DNA of 19,478 nucleotides from JBDTRY01 sp039931435. Lineage in GTDB: Bacteria; Acidobacteriota; Thermoanaerobaculia; Gp7-AA8. Position numbers and translations under genes: made by a program. Positions 9,117-16,238 of this stretch are shown one piece after another. The stretch is taken from the NCBI GenBank assembly GCA_039931435.1, contig JBDTRY010000052.1, forward strand, positions 1-19,478, in the 5' to 3' direction. Under the pieces are notes generated by a model. The model ran no database searches and was not told the DNA's origin. It saw only the letters and a list, made by a program, of their open reading frames with translations. Position 1 is the first letter of the stretch. Each line of letters begins with the position of its first letter.

Positions 9117-10526
9117 CTACTTCCTCGCCTGGAAATCGGCGACGACCTGCGCTACGGATGCAGTCACATTCTTGCCGGTCTGAATATGTAGAAATTCGTT
9201 CGGGCCGTGAGCGTTGCTGTTCGGGCCGAGCACGCCTGTGATCAGAAACTGCGCACTGGGGAATCTCTCCCCGAGCATTCCCATGAAGGGGATCGATCCG
9301 CCCTCGCCGGTGAAGCAGACAGATTTTCCGAAGAAGGCCTGAGAGGCTCGCTCCATCGACTCCAGCAGCCATGGTTCTGGCGGGGGCGCTTCCCATCCCG
9401 TGCCGCCCTTCTCGGCGACAAACGTCACCTTCGCTCCGTACGGAGGATCACTCTCGAGCAGATTCCTGATGCCTTCGCGGGCCTTCTCGCCATTGAGGGG
9501 GGGAGGCAGGCGCAGAGACAGTTTCAACGAGGTAGAAGGGCGCAGGACGTTTCCTCCCTGAACGAGATCGGGAAGGCCGGCCTGGCCGGTGTACGCCAGC
9601 CGGGGCTTCCATGTACGGTTGAGCAGCAACTCGACCGGATCATCGGTGACCGGTTTCATTCCATCGACGAACGGAAAATGTGTGTAGACACTCTGGCCGA
9701 GAACGGAGGCCGTCGCCCGCACTTCCTCGAGGCGGCCCTCGGGAATCTCGACGTGCAGCCACTCCGGAAGGATCTCCCCCGTAGCGGCGTCTTCGAGACG
9801 ATCCAGAAGCGTGCGAAGAACTCTGAAACTCGACGGAACAATGCCGCTGGCGTCGCCGGAATGAACTCCCTCGGTCAGGACTTCGACGGTGAGGTTTCCG
9901 ACCACTCCACCGCGAAGCGAGGTCGTGCTCCACAGTCGATCGTAGTCGCCGGATCCGCTGTCGAGGCAGATCACCAGGTCGGGAGCGCCGATCTCGCTGG
10001 CAAGCAGCTCGATGTAATAGGGGAGGTCGATCGACCCGCTCTCCTCCGAGCATTCGATGAGAACGACGATGCGGGGGTGATCGAGCTTCTGACTCTGGAC
10101 AGCCTGGATGGCAGCGACGGCAGCGAAGACCGCGTAGCCGTCGTCTGCGGCTCCTCGGCCGTACAGCTTTCCGTCCCGCAACACCGGTGTCCAGGGTCCC
10201 AGACCCTTTTCCCAACCGATCATGGCCGGCTGCTTGTCCAGGTGCCCGTACATGAGAATGGTTTCGTCACCCGAGCCGTCGACTTCGATGAGGAGCAGAG
10301 GCGTCCGGCCCTCCGCGGAGTGCAACTTCGTCCGGGTTCCGGAAAGGTTCTGAGACTCCACCCATTGCCGCGCCAGTTCGGCCGCCCTGGCCATGTGGCC
10401 GTTCTTTTCCCAATCGGGATCGAACAGCGGTGATTGATTCGGGATTTGAATGTAGCGCATCAGAGTGGGAACAATTTCGTCGTCCCAGAGTGCGTCGATT
10501 CCTTCTCTCTTGATTGTGGGATTCAT
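9117..10526 (-). CDS. M20 family metallo-dipeptidase (CNDP/carnosinase-like subgroup)
   Basis: Di-zinc aminoacyl-dipeptidase, 469 residues, probably cytoplasmic (no signal). The M20 metal and catalytic motifs appear in order: GHLDKQP (H95, catalytic D97), GRGAADDG (bridging D128), ECSEESGS (catalytic E161, zinc E162), CLDSGSGD (zinc D189), and a C-terminal NAHGPNEFLHI containing the last His. The GHLDxQP form and length suit the M20F/cytosolic non-specific dipeptidase group rather than ArgE or DapE. The frame also contains an ATG five codons upstream (10541), but AAGGAGA (10530-10536) is positioned for the ATG at 10524-10526 and lies inside the longer version, so the shorter start is chosen. 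It is divergent from the quinone oxidoreductase gene. Together with the M16 gene downstream it could finish hydrolysis of imported peptides. Confidence 0.92.
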   Translation of the reverse strand: MNPTIKREGIDALWDDEIVPTLMRYIQIPNQSPLFDPDWEKNGHMARAAELARQWVESQNLSGTRTKLHSAEGRTPLLLIEVDGSGDETILMYGHLDKQPAMIGWEKGLGPWTPVLRDGKLYGRGAADDGYAVFAAVAAIQAVQSQKLDHPRIVVLIECSEESGSIDLPYYIELLASEIGAPDLVICLDSGSGDYDRLWSTTSLRGGVVGNLTVEVLTEGVHSGDASGIVPSSFRVLRTLLDRLEDAATGEILPEWLHVEIPEGRLEEVRATASVLGQSVYTHFPFVDGMKPVTDDPVELLLNRTWKPRLAYTGQAGLPDLVQGGNVLRPSTSLKLSLRLPPPLNGEKAREGIRNLLESDPPYGAKVTFVAEKGGTGWEAPPPEPWLLESMERASQAFFGKSVCFTGEGGSIPFMGMLGERFPSAQFLITGVLGPNSNAHGPNEFLHIQTGKNVTASVAQVVADFQARK

Positions 10527-10529
10527 GAA

Positions 10530-10536
10530 TCTCCTT
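10530..10536 (-). promoter_or_regulatory. Ribosome binding site deciding the M20 start
   Basis: AAGGAGA on the minus strand sits about 5 bases before the ATG at 10524-10526. It overlaps the codons that would follow the alternative ATG at 10539-10541, so translation most likely starts at the inner ATG. Confidence 0.75.
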
Positions 10537-10687
10537 ATCATTCGGGGCGTGGAAGTCCGGCACCCAGCCGTTCAGGCCGCCGCAGAATATCATCCGCGGC
10601 AAAGCGGCGTGAGTTTCGAATGGATGAACTTTCGTTAGAAATCTTCTGAGCGCTGGTGGATTCTGGCACTCTGAAAGGAGCTGGTTC

Positions 10688-11656
10688 ATGAAAGCGATCA
10701 GAATTCATACTCCCGGAGGGCCGGAGGCATTGAAGCTCGAGGAGATCGAGACTCCGCAGCCCGGCCCGGGAGAAATCCGGTTGCGCGTGCGAAGGTCCGG
10801 CGTGAATTTCATCGACATCTACCATCGCACCGGCCTCTATCCCATGAAGCTTCCGTTCACTCCTGGTCAGGAGGCCGCTGGGGAAGTGGACGCCATCGGG
10901 GACGGCGTCCGTGGCATTGCTCTCGGCGAGCGTGTGGCCTACGCCAGCATGATCGGCTCCTACGCTCAGTATGCGATCATCCAGGCCGATCGGGCGGTGC
11001 CCGTGCCCGATTCAATTTCCGATGAGATCGCCGCAGCCATTCCGCTGCAGGGCATGACAGCGCATTACCTGAGCCACAGCACCTTTCCCCTGCAACGCGG
11101 GAGCCGTTGTCTGATTCATGCCGCGGCGGGCGGCGTAGGAAGGCTGCTCGTGCAGATGGCGAAAAAAGCCGGCGCCGAGGTCTTCGCCACGGTGAGCAAC
11201 GCCGATAAGGAGGAACTGGCGCGAACTGCGGGAGCGGATCACGTCATCCGCTATACGGAATCGAGTGTCGTGGAGGAAGTTCGCCGAATCACGGACGGGA
11301 AGGGACTCGACGTCGTTTACGACTCGGTGGGAAAGACCACATTCGACGACAGTATGAAATGCCTTCGCCCTCGAGGGATGCTGGTCAGTTTCGGTCAGTC
11401 CAGCGGCGCCATTCCCCCCATGGAAGTGACGGCGCTCTCCAGAGCGGGTTCGCTCTACCTGACCCGGCCGACGCTCGGTCACTATCTTCTCAGCAGGAAA
11501 GAACTCCTCTGGCGCGCCGGCGACTGCCTGGCCATGGTGGCTTCGGGAGAGCTGGAAGTGAGAATCGACAGCACGTTTCCGTTGCAGCAAGCGGCGGCCG
11601 CGCAGGAACGGCTGGCTTCCAGAAAGAGCGCGGGGAAGATTCTGCTCGAGCCTTGA
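10688..11656 (+). CDS. NADPH:quinone oxidoreductase, zinc-free medium-chain dehydrogenase/reductase (zeta-crystallin-like)
   Basis: MDR-superfamily enzyme, 322 residues, the usual length for QOR (QorA/zeta-crystallin type), reducing quinones or other enones with NADPH. The N-terminus MKAIRIHTPGGPEALKLEE and FTPGQEAAGEVDAIGDGV are characteristic. The coenzyme loop reads AAAGGVGRLLVQMAKKAG (about residues 144-161), the AxxGGVG form of QORs. Structural-zinc cysteines and the catalytic zinc site of alcohol dehydrogenases are absent. The C-terminus SRKSAGKILLEP is typical. AAAGGAG (10674-10680) precedes the ATG by 7 bases. It is divergent from the M20 gene with 161 bp between starts. Oddity: a diverged copy of its last 70 bases lies 195 bp downstream. 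The exact substrate (quinone, 2-alkenal) is not readable from the sequence. Confidence 0.92.
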   Translation: MKAIRIHTPGGPEALKLEEIETPQPGPGEIRLRVRRSGVNFIDIYHRTGLYPMKLPFTPGQEAAGEVDAIGDGVRGIALGERVAYASMIGSYAQYAIIQADRAVPVPDSISDEIAAAIPLQGMTAHYLSHSTFPLQRGSRCLIHAAAGGVGRLLVQMAKKAGAEVFATVSNADKEELARTAGADHVIRYTESSVVEEVRRITDGKGLDVVYDSVGKTTFDDSMKCLRPRGMLVSFGQSSGAIPPMEVTALSRAGSLYLTRPTLGHYLLSRKELLWRAGDCLAMVASGELEVRIDSTFPLQQAAAAQERLASRKSAGKILLEP

Positions 11657-11661
11657 ATGCG

Positions 11662-11719
11662 CCCACCTTCTCCCTTCTCCCGGCGGGAGAAGGTGGCCCG
11701 AAGGGCCGGATGAGGGTCC
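11662..11719 (+). repeat. REP-like element, left unit, with strong hairpin
   Basis: CCACCTTCTCCC (11663-11674) pairs with GGGAGAAGGTGG (11685-11696), a 12-bp stem and 10-base loop. A second mini-hairpin, GGCCC-GAA-GGGCC (about 11695-11707), follows, then 'ggatgagggtcc'. The layout of a CTCTCCC/GGGAGAG hairpin, a GCCCGAAGGGC hairpin and TGAGGGT matches a repeat type widespread in bacterial intergenic DNA. It begins 5 bases after the oxidoreductase stop codon and could also act as a transcript-end hairpin. Confidence 0.65.
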
Positions 11720-11751
11720 CGGTGGATCCGTCACGGATGGGTAAGTTGCTG

Positions 11752-11795
11752 CAGGGACCCTCACCCCTCGGCCCCTCTCCCGCGGGGAGAGGGGG
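11752..11795 (-). repeat. REP-like element, right unit, inverted relative to the left unit
   Basis: 'agggaccctcacccctcggc' followed by CCCCTCTCCC-GC-GGGGAGAGGGG is a diverged reverse-complement version of the unit at 11662-11719. The two units point towards each other around a spacer of about 32 bp, giving a BIME-like pair. The ends of the right unit were set by eye. Confidence 0.6.
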
Positions 11796-11846
11796 AGTTT
11801 GTCTGGGAACACTCACCGCCTGTGCAGTCTCGGTCTTCATTCGGAA

Positions 11847-11914
11847 TTGCAGCGTCTCGTGGCCCCTCGAAGAACGGCTTCGAGAAAGAGCACAGGAACG
11901 ATTCTGCTCGAGCC
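11847..11914 (+). pseudogene. Decayed fragment matching the C-terminal end of the quinone oxidoreductase
   Basis: Read from 11847 in the matching frame, these 68 bases encode LQ...ASRKSTGTILLEP. The intact oxidoreductase at 11582-11652 ends LQ...ASRKSAGKILLEP. Over the last 38 bases 33 are identical by hand alignment, and the two stretches differ in length by exactly one codon. No stop codon follows the final Pro codon, and the rest of the gene is missing. This looks like the remnant of a tandem duplicate or related MDR gene whose body was lost, perhaps through recombination around the REP-like pair. It ends 8 bases from the stop of the convergent ppa gene. Confidence 0.6.
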
Positions 11915-11922
11915 CCGAGCTG

Positions 11923-12471
11923 CTAGCGCGCAGTTCCGCGCAGTTCCGTTTTTTTCTCTTCGTAAAGCGTGATCGCTTCGGCGATGATTTTCAGCGCCTC
12001 GGCGCGATCGAGGAACTTCTCCACCACCACGGTCTTGTTCTCGAGCGATTTGTAGTCTTCGAAAAACCGGCGCACTTCCATCATGCGGTGTGGCGGAAGC
12101 TCGTAGATCGAATTGTAATGAGAGTACTCGGGGTCGTTGGCGTGAACGGCGATGATCTTGTCGTCTGCCTCTCCCTGGTCGACCATCTTCATGACGCCGA
12201 TGGGCTTGGCCATCATGATCGTCAGTGGGGCAACGGACTCCTGGCCGAGGACGAGCACGTCCAGCGGATCGTGATCTCCGCAGTAGGTCTGGGGGATGAA
12301 GCCGTAGTTGGCAGGGTAGACGACAGAGCTGAAAAGAACGCGGTCGACTCGCAGGAGGCCACTCTGCTTGTCCAACTCGTATTTGTTCTTGGATCCTTCC
12401 GGTACCTCGATGACGACCGGGATCAGATAGGGAGCTTGCGTGCCGAGACTGACGTCGTGCCATGGATGCAT
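11923..12471 (-). CDS. ppa: Family I inorganic pyrophosphatase
   Basis: Hydrolyses pyrophosphate to phosphate in the cytoplasm with Mg2+, pulling biosynthetic reactions forward. At 182 residues it is close to the usual size of about 175. Active-site residues line up with E. coli PPase at an offset of one: K30 in SKNKYELDKQSG, the signature DHDPLDVLV (D66, D68, D71), and D98/D103/K105 in MVDQGEADDK. YPANYGFIP (about 52-60) is also typical. An in-frame ATG 23 codons upstream exists, but MHPWHDVSLG is where family proteins begin, and GAAAGAGA precedes it at a workable distance. It is divergent from pepE with 198 bp between starts. Near the 3' end a 10-base unit, GCGCAGTTCC, is repeated in tandem (about 11928-11947), affecting only the last residues. 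Confidence 0.95.
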   Translation of the reverse strand: MHPWHDVSLGTQAPYLIPVVIEVPEGSKNKYELDKQSGLLRVDRVLFSSVVYPANYGFIPQTYCGDHDPLDVLVLGQESVAPLTIMMAKPIGVMKMVDQGEADDKIIAVHANDPEYSHYNSIYELPPHRMMEVRRFFEDYKSLENKTVVVEKFLDRAEALKIIAEAITLYEEKKTELRGTAR

Positions 12472-12657
12472 GTCGTTCTCTTTCGAGGCTGGGCCAGAGG
12501 TGAGCAAAGGTGGGTGCCCGATCTGCGCCGATCCGGTCATGATTCTATGCGACCGGGCGGTGAAGCCGAAAGGCTGGGGAACTTCGGGACGATCGCGTGC
12601 ACCTCTGCATCGGCACTTTGGATGGCGAAGCTGTTCTGAAACTCAGCTGCCAGCGAT

Positions 12658-12663
12658 TACAAT
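12658..12663 (+). promoter_or_regulatory. Possible -10 element (TACAAT) placed for a leaderless pepE transcript
   Basis: TACAAT ends 6 bases before the pepE ATG at 12670, so transcription from it would start at or next to the start codon. No Shine-Dalgarno site is visible, which agrees with a leaderless message. The -35 region is poor (TTCTGA around 12634-12639). Confidence 0.3.
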
Positions 12664-12669
12664 TCGGCC

Positions 12670-13374
12670 ATGAACAAGCGACTGTTGCTCATCAGTAACT
12701 CCACCATGTACGGCCAGGGGTACCTCGAGCACTGCGAGGCCGAAATCCGTGATTTTCTCGGCAGCATTCAGGACACGCTGTTCCTGCCGTACGCACTCCA
12801 TGATCTGGATGCGTATGCCAAAAAGGCTCGCCAGCGTTTCGCGGAATTCGGCGTGAGGCTTCATTCGGTTCACCAGTCCGAGAACCCGGTGGACGCTGTA
12901 AACAAGGCGGATTCATTTTTCGTTGGAGGGGGAAATACGTTCCGGCTCCTGAAAAACATTTACGAACGGAACCTTCTCGACGCCATCCGCGAGCGAGTCG
13001 ACGGAGGCGCTCCCTACATCGGCAGTAGCGCCGGTTCGGGTGTGGCCACGGTTTCCATTCGCACCAGCAACGACATGCCCATCGTGGAGCCGCCTTCGTT
13101 CGAGGCCCTCGGTCTCGTGCCGTTCAATCTCAACGCGCATTACATCGACTCCGATGCGGCGTCCCGGCATATGGGAGAGACGAGAGAAAAGAGGATCGAA
13201 GAGTTTCTCGAGGAGAACGACAGGGTTGTCGTCGGAATCCGTGAAGGCTCCATGCTCCGGATCGAATGGCCTGCTGTGACGCTGAAGGGGACCACGGGTG
13301 CACGCGTCTTCCGTCGCGGCGCGGATCCTCAGGAATTTCACCCCGGTGACTCACTCGATTTTCTGATCGGCTGA
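12670..13374 (+). CDS. pepE: Peptidase E (alpha-aspartyl dipeptidase, family S51)
   Basis: Cytoplasmic serine peptidase that hydrolyses dipeptides with N-terminal aspartate. The length of 234 residues is close to that of E. coli PepE (229). The catalytic residues fall at the same numbers as in the E. coli/Salmonella enzyme: S120 in IGSSAGSG, D135 in RTSNDMP and H157 in FNLNAHYID. MNKRLLLISNS at the start and FFVGGGNTFRLL (83-94) are family signatures. The cyanophycinase branch of S51 is less likely given the length and the NAHYIDSDA segment. The gene is divergent from ppa and followed by a 659-bp spacer with no gene. Confidence 0.93.
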   Translation: MNKRLLLISNSTMYGQGYLEHCEAEIRDFLGSIQDTLFLPYALHDLDAYAKKARQRFAEFGVRLHSVHQSENPVDAVNKADSFFVGGGNTFRLLKNIYERNLLDAIRERVDGGAPYIGSSAGSGVATVSIRTSNDMPIVEPPSFEALGLVPFNLNAHYIDSDAASRHMGETREKRIEEFLEENDRVVVGIREGSMLRIEWPAVTLKGTTGARVFRRGADPQEFHPGDSLDFLIG

Positions 13375-13497
13375 GAGCGGCGACCCACATCGCGCGCCAG
13401 ATCTTGCGCATTTCCAGGGAATGCCGATCCGAACGCCGGAGTGTCATCCCGAACGAGAGACTGTGGCAAAAGTATCTCGAAATCACAACCGGCGCTG

Positions 13498-13524
13498 CTC
13501 GTAGGGCCGCACGGCGTGCGGCCG
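13498..13524 (+). repeat. 27-bp dispersed palindromic repeat, copy in + orientation
   Basis: Begins CTCGTAGGGCC and contains GGCCGCACG-G-CGTGCGGCC, a near-perfect 19-base palindrome with 9-bp arms and a single central base. It is the exact reverse complement of 13587-13613. A truncated third copy is at 38-55. Confidence 0.8.
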
Positions 13525-13586
13525 ATACCCTTTGCCCATCCCATCCTGTTGAATCGTTGACTGTATGCACCTTTCCAGAAGAATAC

Positions 13587-13613
13587 CGGCCGCACGCCGT
13601 GCGGCCCTACGAG
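13587..13613 (-). repeat. 27-bp dispersed palindromic repeat, inverted copy
   Basis: Exact reverse complement, 27 of 27 bases, of 13498-13524, with 62 bp between them. It contains the same 19-base palindrome followed by CTACGAG. The A+T-richer spacer between the arms has no coding signal. Confidence 0.8.
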
Positions 13614-13757
13614 TTCGTGCTTCTCTGAGGTTCCCCTGGTTTTGACACAGCCTCACGAGCGAAGCGAGGAGGGATCTCTCGCGCATGCAAGAACGGCCGT
13701 CATGAAGCGAGCAGGAGATCCTTCGCTTCGGCGTTTTTACGGGGCGTGGAGAACTTG

Positions 13758-13870
13758 TCATCCTCGAGAGAGGATAGCGACCGAAGGATCTCGTCAACGA
13801 GCATCGTGCTCTTCCTCGCGTAGCGACCGGGAAGGTAGAAGAGATCCTTCGCTCGACGCTTCAGGATGAC
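13758..13870. repeat. Inverted pair of degenerate 'GTCATCCT...CGAAGGATCTC' repeats
   Basis: The left arm, GTCATCCT...GCGACCGAAGGATCTCG (about 13758-13793), and the reverse complement of about 13837-13870 (GTCATCCTGAAGCGTCGAGCGAAGGATCTCT) share their ends and differ in the middle. The left arm contains the small hairpin ATCCTC-gaga-GAGGAT (13760-13775). A further half copy, GATCCTTCGCTTCGG, lies near 13715. The type resembles common intergenic repeats of several bacterial phyla. Confidence 0.6.
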
Positions 13871-13928
13871 ACGCCGTGCAAGTCGTGTCATCCCTGGGAC
13901 ACGTCTTCTGGGCCGCTCCCTGGCTCAC

Positions 13929-13948
13929 GATGACCGGTGATGACCGGT
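13929..13948 (+). repeat. Tandem decamer GATGACCGGT x2
   Basis: Two perfect adjacent copies of GATGACCGGT (13929-13938 and 13939-13948), about 85 bp before the M1 gene start. Too short to assign a role. Confidence 0.6.
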
Positions 13949-14033
13949 AGTGTAGTTGGGCCTCTGAACGGGCATGAATCTCCTCATACGGAATGATCAC
14001 TGGCTCTCCCTGTTTTGAAGGAGCGTCCTGAAA

Positions 14034-15968
14034 GTGAGACCACCGATGAGAACACTGTATCGAGTCCCGGCGTTGAGCATTTCCATTTTGTTCATCGCGG
14101 TGACCGGTCTGATTTCGGCAGGGTGCCGGACCGCTGGCGCACCCGCCGCCACGGCGCACCCGGAGGCGTCCCTGTCAGTCACTGACCCACACTCCTTCGC
14201 CAGACCGGGGGATGTTTCGGTCTCACACCTTTCACTCGACCTCAATGTCGACTTCGAACGGCGGCAGCTCTCCGGGACAGCCAGGCTCGATCTGGTGAAT
14301 CACTCCGGCGCCGGACAGGTCATTCTCGACACTCGCGAGCTGGACATCCACAAAGTGACTCTGCAACCCGGCGGCGCTGCTGCGGCCTACAGTCTGGGTG
14401 ATCCGGTCGAATTTCTGGGCCGGAGGATGTCCATCGACATCACACCGTCCACCAGGTCAGTGACCATAGAATACGGAACCAGACCCGCAGCGGCCGCGCT
14501 GCAGTGGCTCTCCGCGGAGCAGACAGCAGGCGGCAGTCACCCGTTCCTGCTCACCCAGTCCGAGGCTATTCTTGCCAGGACCTGGATTCCGCTGCAGGAC
14601 AGTCCGTCCATCCGATTTACCTGGGATGCGACGGTTCACGTGCCGAATAATCTGCTGGCGGTGATGAGCGCTTCCGACAACCCGCTGGAAAAGAATGCCA
14701 GCGGCGTCTATCACTTCGAAATGCGGCAGCCGGTGCCGTCCTACCTCATGGCCCTGGCCGTCGGCGACTTGAGTTTTCGGCGACTTAGCCCTCGCAGCGG
14801 GGTCTACGCCGAGCCGGTCGTGGTGGACAAGGCAGCCTGGGAATTTGCAGATACACCGAAGATGATTGCCGCTGCTGAAAAACTATACGGTCCGTATCGC
14901 TGGGGGCGTTATGACATCCTGGTCCTTCCACCCAGTTTTCCTTACGGTGGAATGGAAAACCCTAACCTGACCTTTGCCACTCCCACGGTACTGGCAGGCG
15001 ACCGTTCGCTGGTCTCGCTGGTGGCCCACGAGCTGGCCCACTCCTGGTCGGGGAACCTCGTTACCAACGCCACATGGAACGACTTCTGGCTGAATGAGGG
15101 CTTCACCGATTACTTCACGTCCCGGATCATGGAGGAGCTGTACGGCCGCGAGTATTCGGAAATGCTGGCCATTCTGTCGAGGCAGGATCTCGACGATCAG
15201 ATCGCCGAGCTCGGTGCCGCTCATATCGATGACACGCACCTCTTTCTAAACCTGGCGGGACGCGACCCGGACGAGGGAATGAACGACATCGCCTACAACA
15301 AGGGCTACTACTTCCTGAGGATGATCGAGGAGGCTGTCGGGCGCGCACGATGGGACGAATTTCTGAGAACCTATTTCGACACATTCGCCTTTCACTCCAT
15401 GACCACAAAGGGATTCGAGAGCTATCTGCGTACGCATCTTCTCGTTGAAACGCCGGGATTGGAAGCGAGGCTGAACATCGATGCGTGGCTCTACGGTCCT
15501 GGCGTCCCACCGAACGTTCCAGTCGCAAATTCCGCGGCCTTCAGCCGGGTGGACGAGCAACTCGCATCATTTCGCAGCGGAGCGTCGCCATCGGCGCTGG
15601 ACACTCACGGTTGGAACACCCACCAGTGGGTGCATTTCATTCGCAATCTGCCCACGCCGCTGACTCAGTCTCAGATGGCGGCGCTGGATAGCGCCTTTCA
15701 CTTCACATCCAGCGGGAATGGCGAGATTCTCGATGTCTGGTTCGAGCAGGCCATCCACAGCGACTACCGCCAGGCGTTTCCGGCGATGGAGCGATTCCTG
15801 ACCAGCATCGGCCGGCGGAAGTTCCTCAAACCCCTCTACACGGAGCTTGCGAAAACCCCGGCGGGGAAGGAGTTCGCCCTGGCCGTATATCGAAAAGCGC
15901 GGCCCGGCTACCATTCGGTTTCCCGGGGGACCATCGATCAGATTCTCGGGGTCGAAAGCGGCGGTTGA
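14034..15968 (+). CDS. M1 family aminopeptidase lipoprotein, leukotriene-A4-hydrolase-like
   Basis: Zinc aminopeptidase, 644 residues. It starts with a lipoprotein signal: hydrophobic SISILFIAVTGLISAGC with lipobox SAGC, so C31 is the probable lipidated residue and the enzyme is membrane-anchored. GGMENPNLTFATPTVLAGD (from residue 305) is the exopeptidase motif in the form seen in LTA4 hydrolase. The zinc site is H332-E333-L-A-H336 with E355 in WLNEGFTDY. The C-terminal 140 residues are helical, as in the LTA4H C-domain. GTG at 14034 is preferred because AAGGAG (14018-14023) lies 10 bases upstream; ATG at 14046 would shorten the signal by four residues but still leave a lipobox. The role is most likely trimming peptides outside the cytoplasm; epoxide-hydrolase activity cannot be inferred. 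It stands alone after the repeat-rich spacer. Confidence 0.93.
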   Translation: MRPPMRTLYRVPALSISILFIAVTGLISAGCRTAGAPAATAHPEASLSVTDPHSFARPGDVSVSHLSLDLNVDFERRQLSGTARLDLVNHSGAGQVILDTRELDIHKVTLQPGGAAAAYSLGDPVEFLGRRMSIDITPSTRSVTIEYGTRPAAAALQWLSAEQTAGGSHPFLLTQSEAILARTWIPLQDSPSIRFTWDATVHVPNNLLAVMSASDNPLEKNASGVYHFEMRQPVPSYLMALAVGDLSFRRLSPRSGVYAEPVVVDKAAWEFADTPKMIAAAEKLYGPYRWGRYDILVLPPSFPYGGMENPNLTFATPTVLAGDRSLVSLVAHELAHSWSGNLVTNATWNDFWLNEGFTDYFTSRIMEELYGREYSEMLAILSRQDLDDQIAELGAAHIDDTHLFLNLAGRDPDEGMNDIAYNKGYYFLRMIEEAVGRARWDEFLRTYFDTFAFHSMTTKGFESYLRTHLLVETPGLEARLNIDAWLYGPGVPPNVPVANSAAFSRVDEQLASFRSGASPSALDTHGWNTHQWVHFIRNLPTPLTQSQMAALDSAFHFTSSGNGEILDVWFEQAIHSDYRQAFPAMERFLTSIGRRKFLKPLYTELAKTPAGKEFALAVYRKARPGYHSVSRGTIDQILGVESGG

Positions 15969-16067
15969 GGAGGTTGAAGGTCCGATTTCGTTCGAGGAAC
16001 ACACTGTTTCGAGGTGTGTCCAATCGTCGGTCCGCGGTCACCGATCGGACATCGCGCCCAAAGGGCT

Positions 16068-16091
16068 GAACGGCTCGTCTTACAGCCGTTC
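16068..16091. other. Hairpin in the spacer after the M1 gene
   Basis: GAACGGCT (16068-16075) pairs with AGCCGTTC (16084-16091) across an 8-base loop. No T-run follows on either strand, so it is not a classic intrinsic terminator; it may be a transcript-end structure. The rest of the 270-bp spacer 15969-16238 shows only the inverted repeat noted next. Confidence 0.35.
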
Positions 16092-16184
16092 CGCCGGGTC
16101 CGGCCGTATTTCTCACTTTGCCCGGCTCCAGCCCTGGACGGCCAACGTCAAATATTTGTAACGGTTGCTGGAACATTCTTTAAC

Positions 16185-16221
16185 GTAATGCGTAGATAGA
16201 CTAGGATCAGGAATGCATTAC
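16185..16221. promoter_or_regulatory. Inverted repeat GTAATGC/GCATTAC upstream of the 189-aa gene
   Basis: GTAATGC (16185-16191) and GCATTAC (16215-16221) form perfect 7-base arms 23 bp apart, ending 17 bp before the GTG start at 16239. The segment is locally A+T-rich and includes weak promoter-like hexamers (TTGTAA at 16156-16161, TTTAAC at 16179-16184). An operator is possible but unproven. Confidence 0.3.
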
Positions 16222-16238
16222 CAGGGTCGAGGTGCACC

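Larger units (their letters stand above)
13375..14033. other. 659-bp gene-free spacer rich in repeats
   Basis: No credible gene is present between pepE and the M1 gene. Open frames here (for example 13404-13628 or 13700-13891 on the minus strand) are low-complexity translations of repeats. The spacer holds two inverted copies of a palindromic repeat (13498-13524, 13587-13613), inverted 'GTCATCCT...CGAAGGATCTC' repeats (about 13700-13870), a tandem decamer (13929-13948), and the upstream region of the M1 gene. The string GTGTCATCCC occurs at 13441-13450 and again at 13885-13894. Confidence 0.7.

Noticed and set aside
9207..10433. Long 408-codon plus-strand frame opposite the M20 gene
   Set aside because: Antisense shadow: the minus-strand product has complete M20 metal motifs, while this frame gives an Arg/Gly/Glu-rich translation with no family features.
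11359..12639. 426-codon plus-strand frame spanning the oxidoreductase 3' end, the repeats and ppa antisense
   Set aside because: It overlaps two clear genes in other frames and translates hairpin repeats; a compositional artefact.
13498..13613. CRISPR array
   Set aside because: Only two copies, in inverted rather than direct orientation, with no spacer series and no cas genes in the window.
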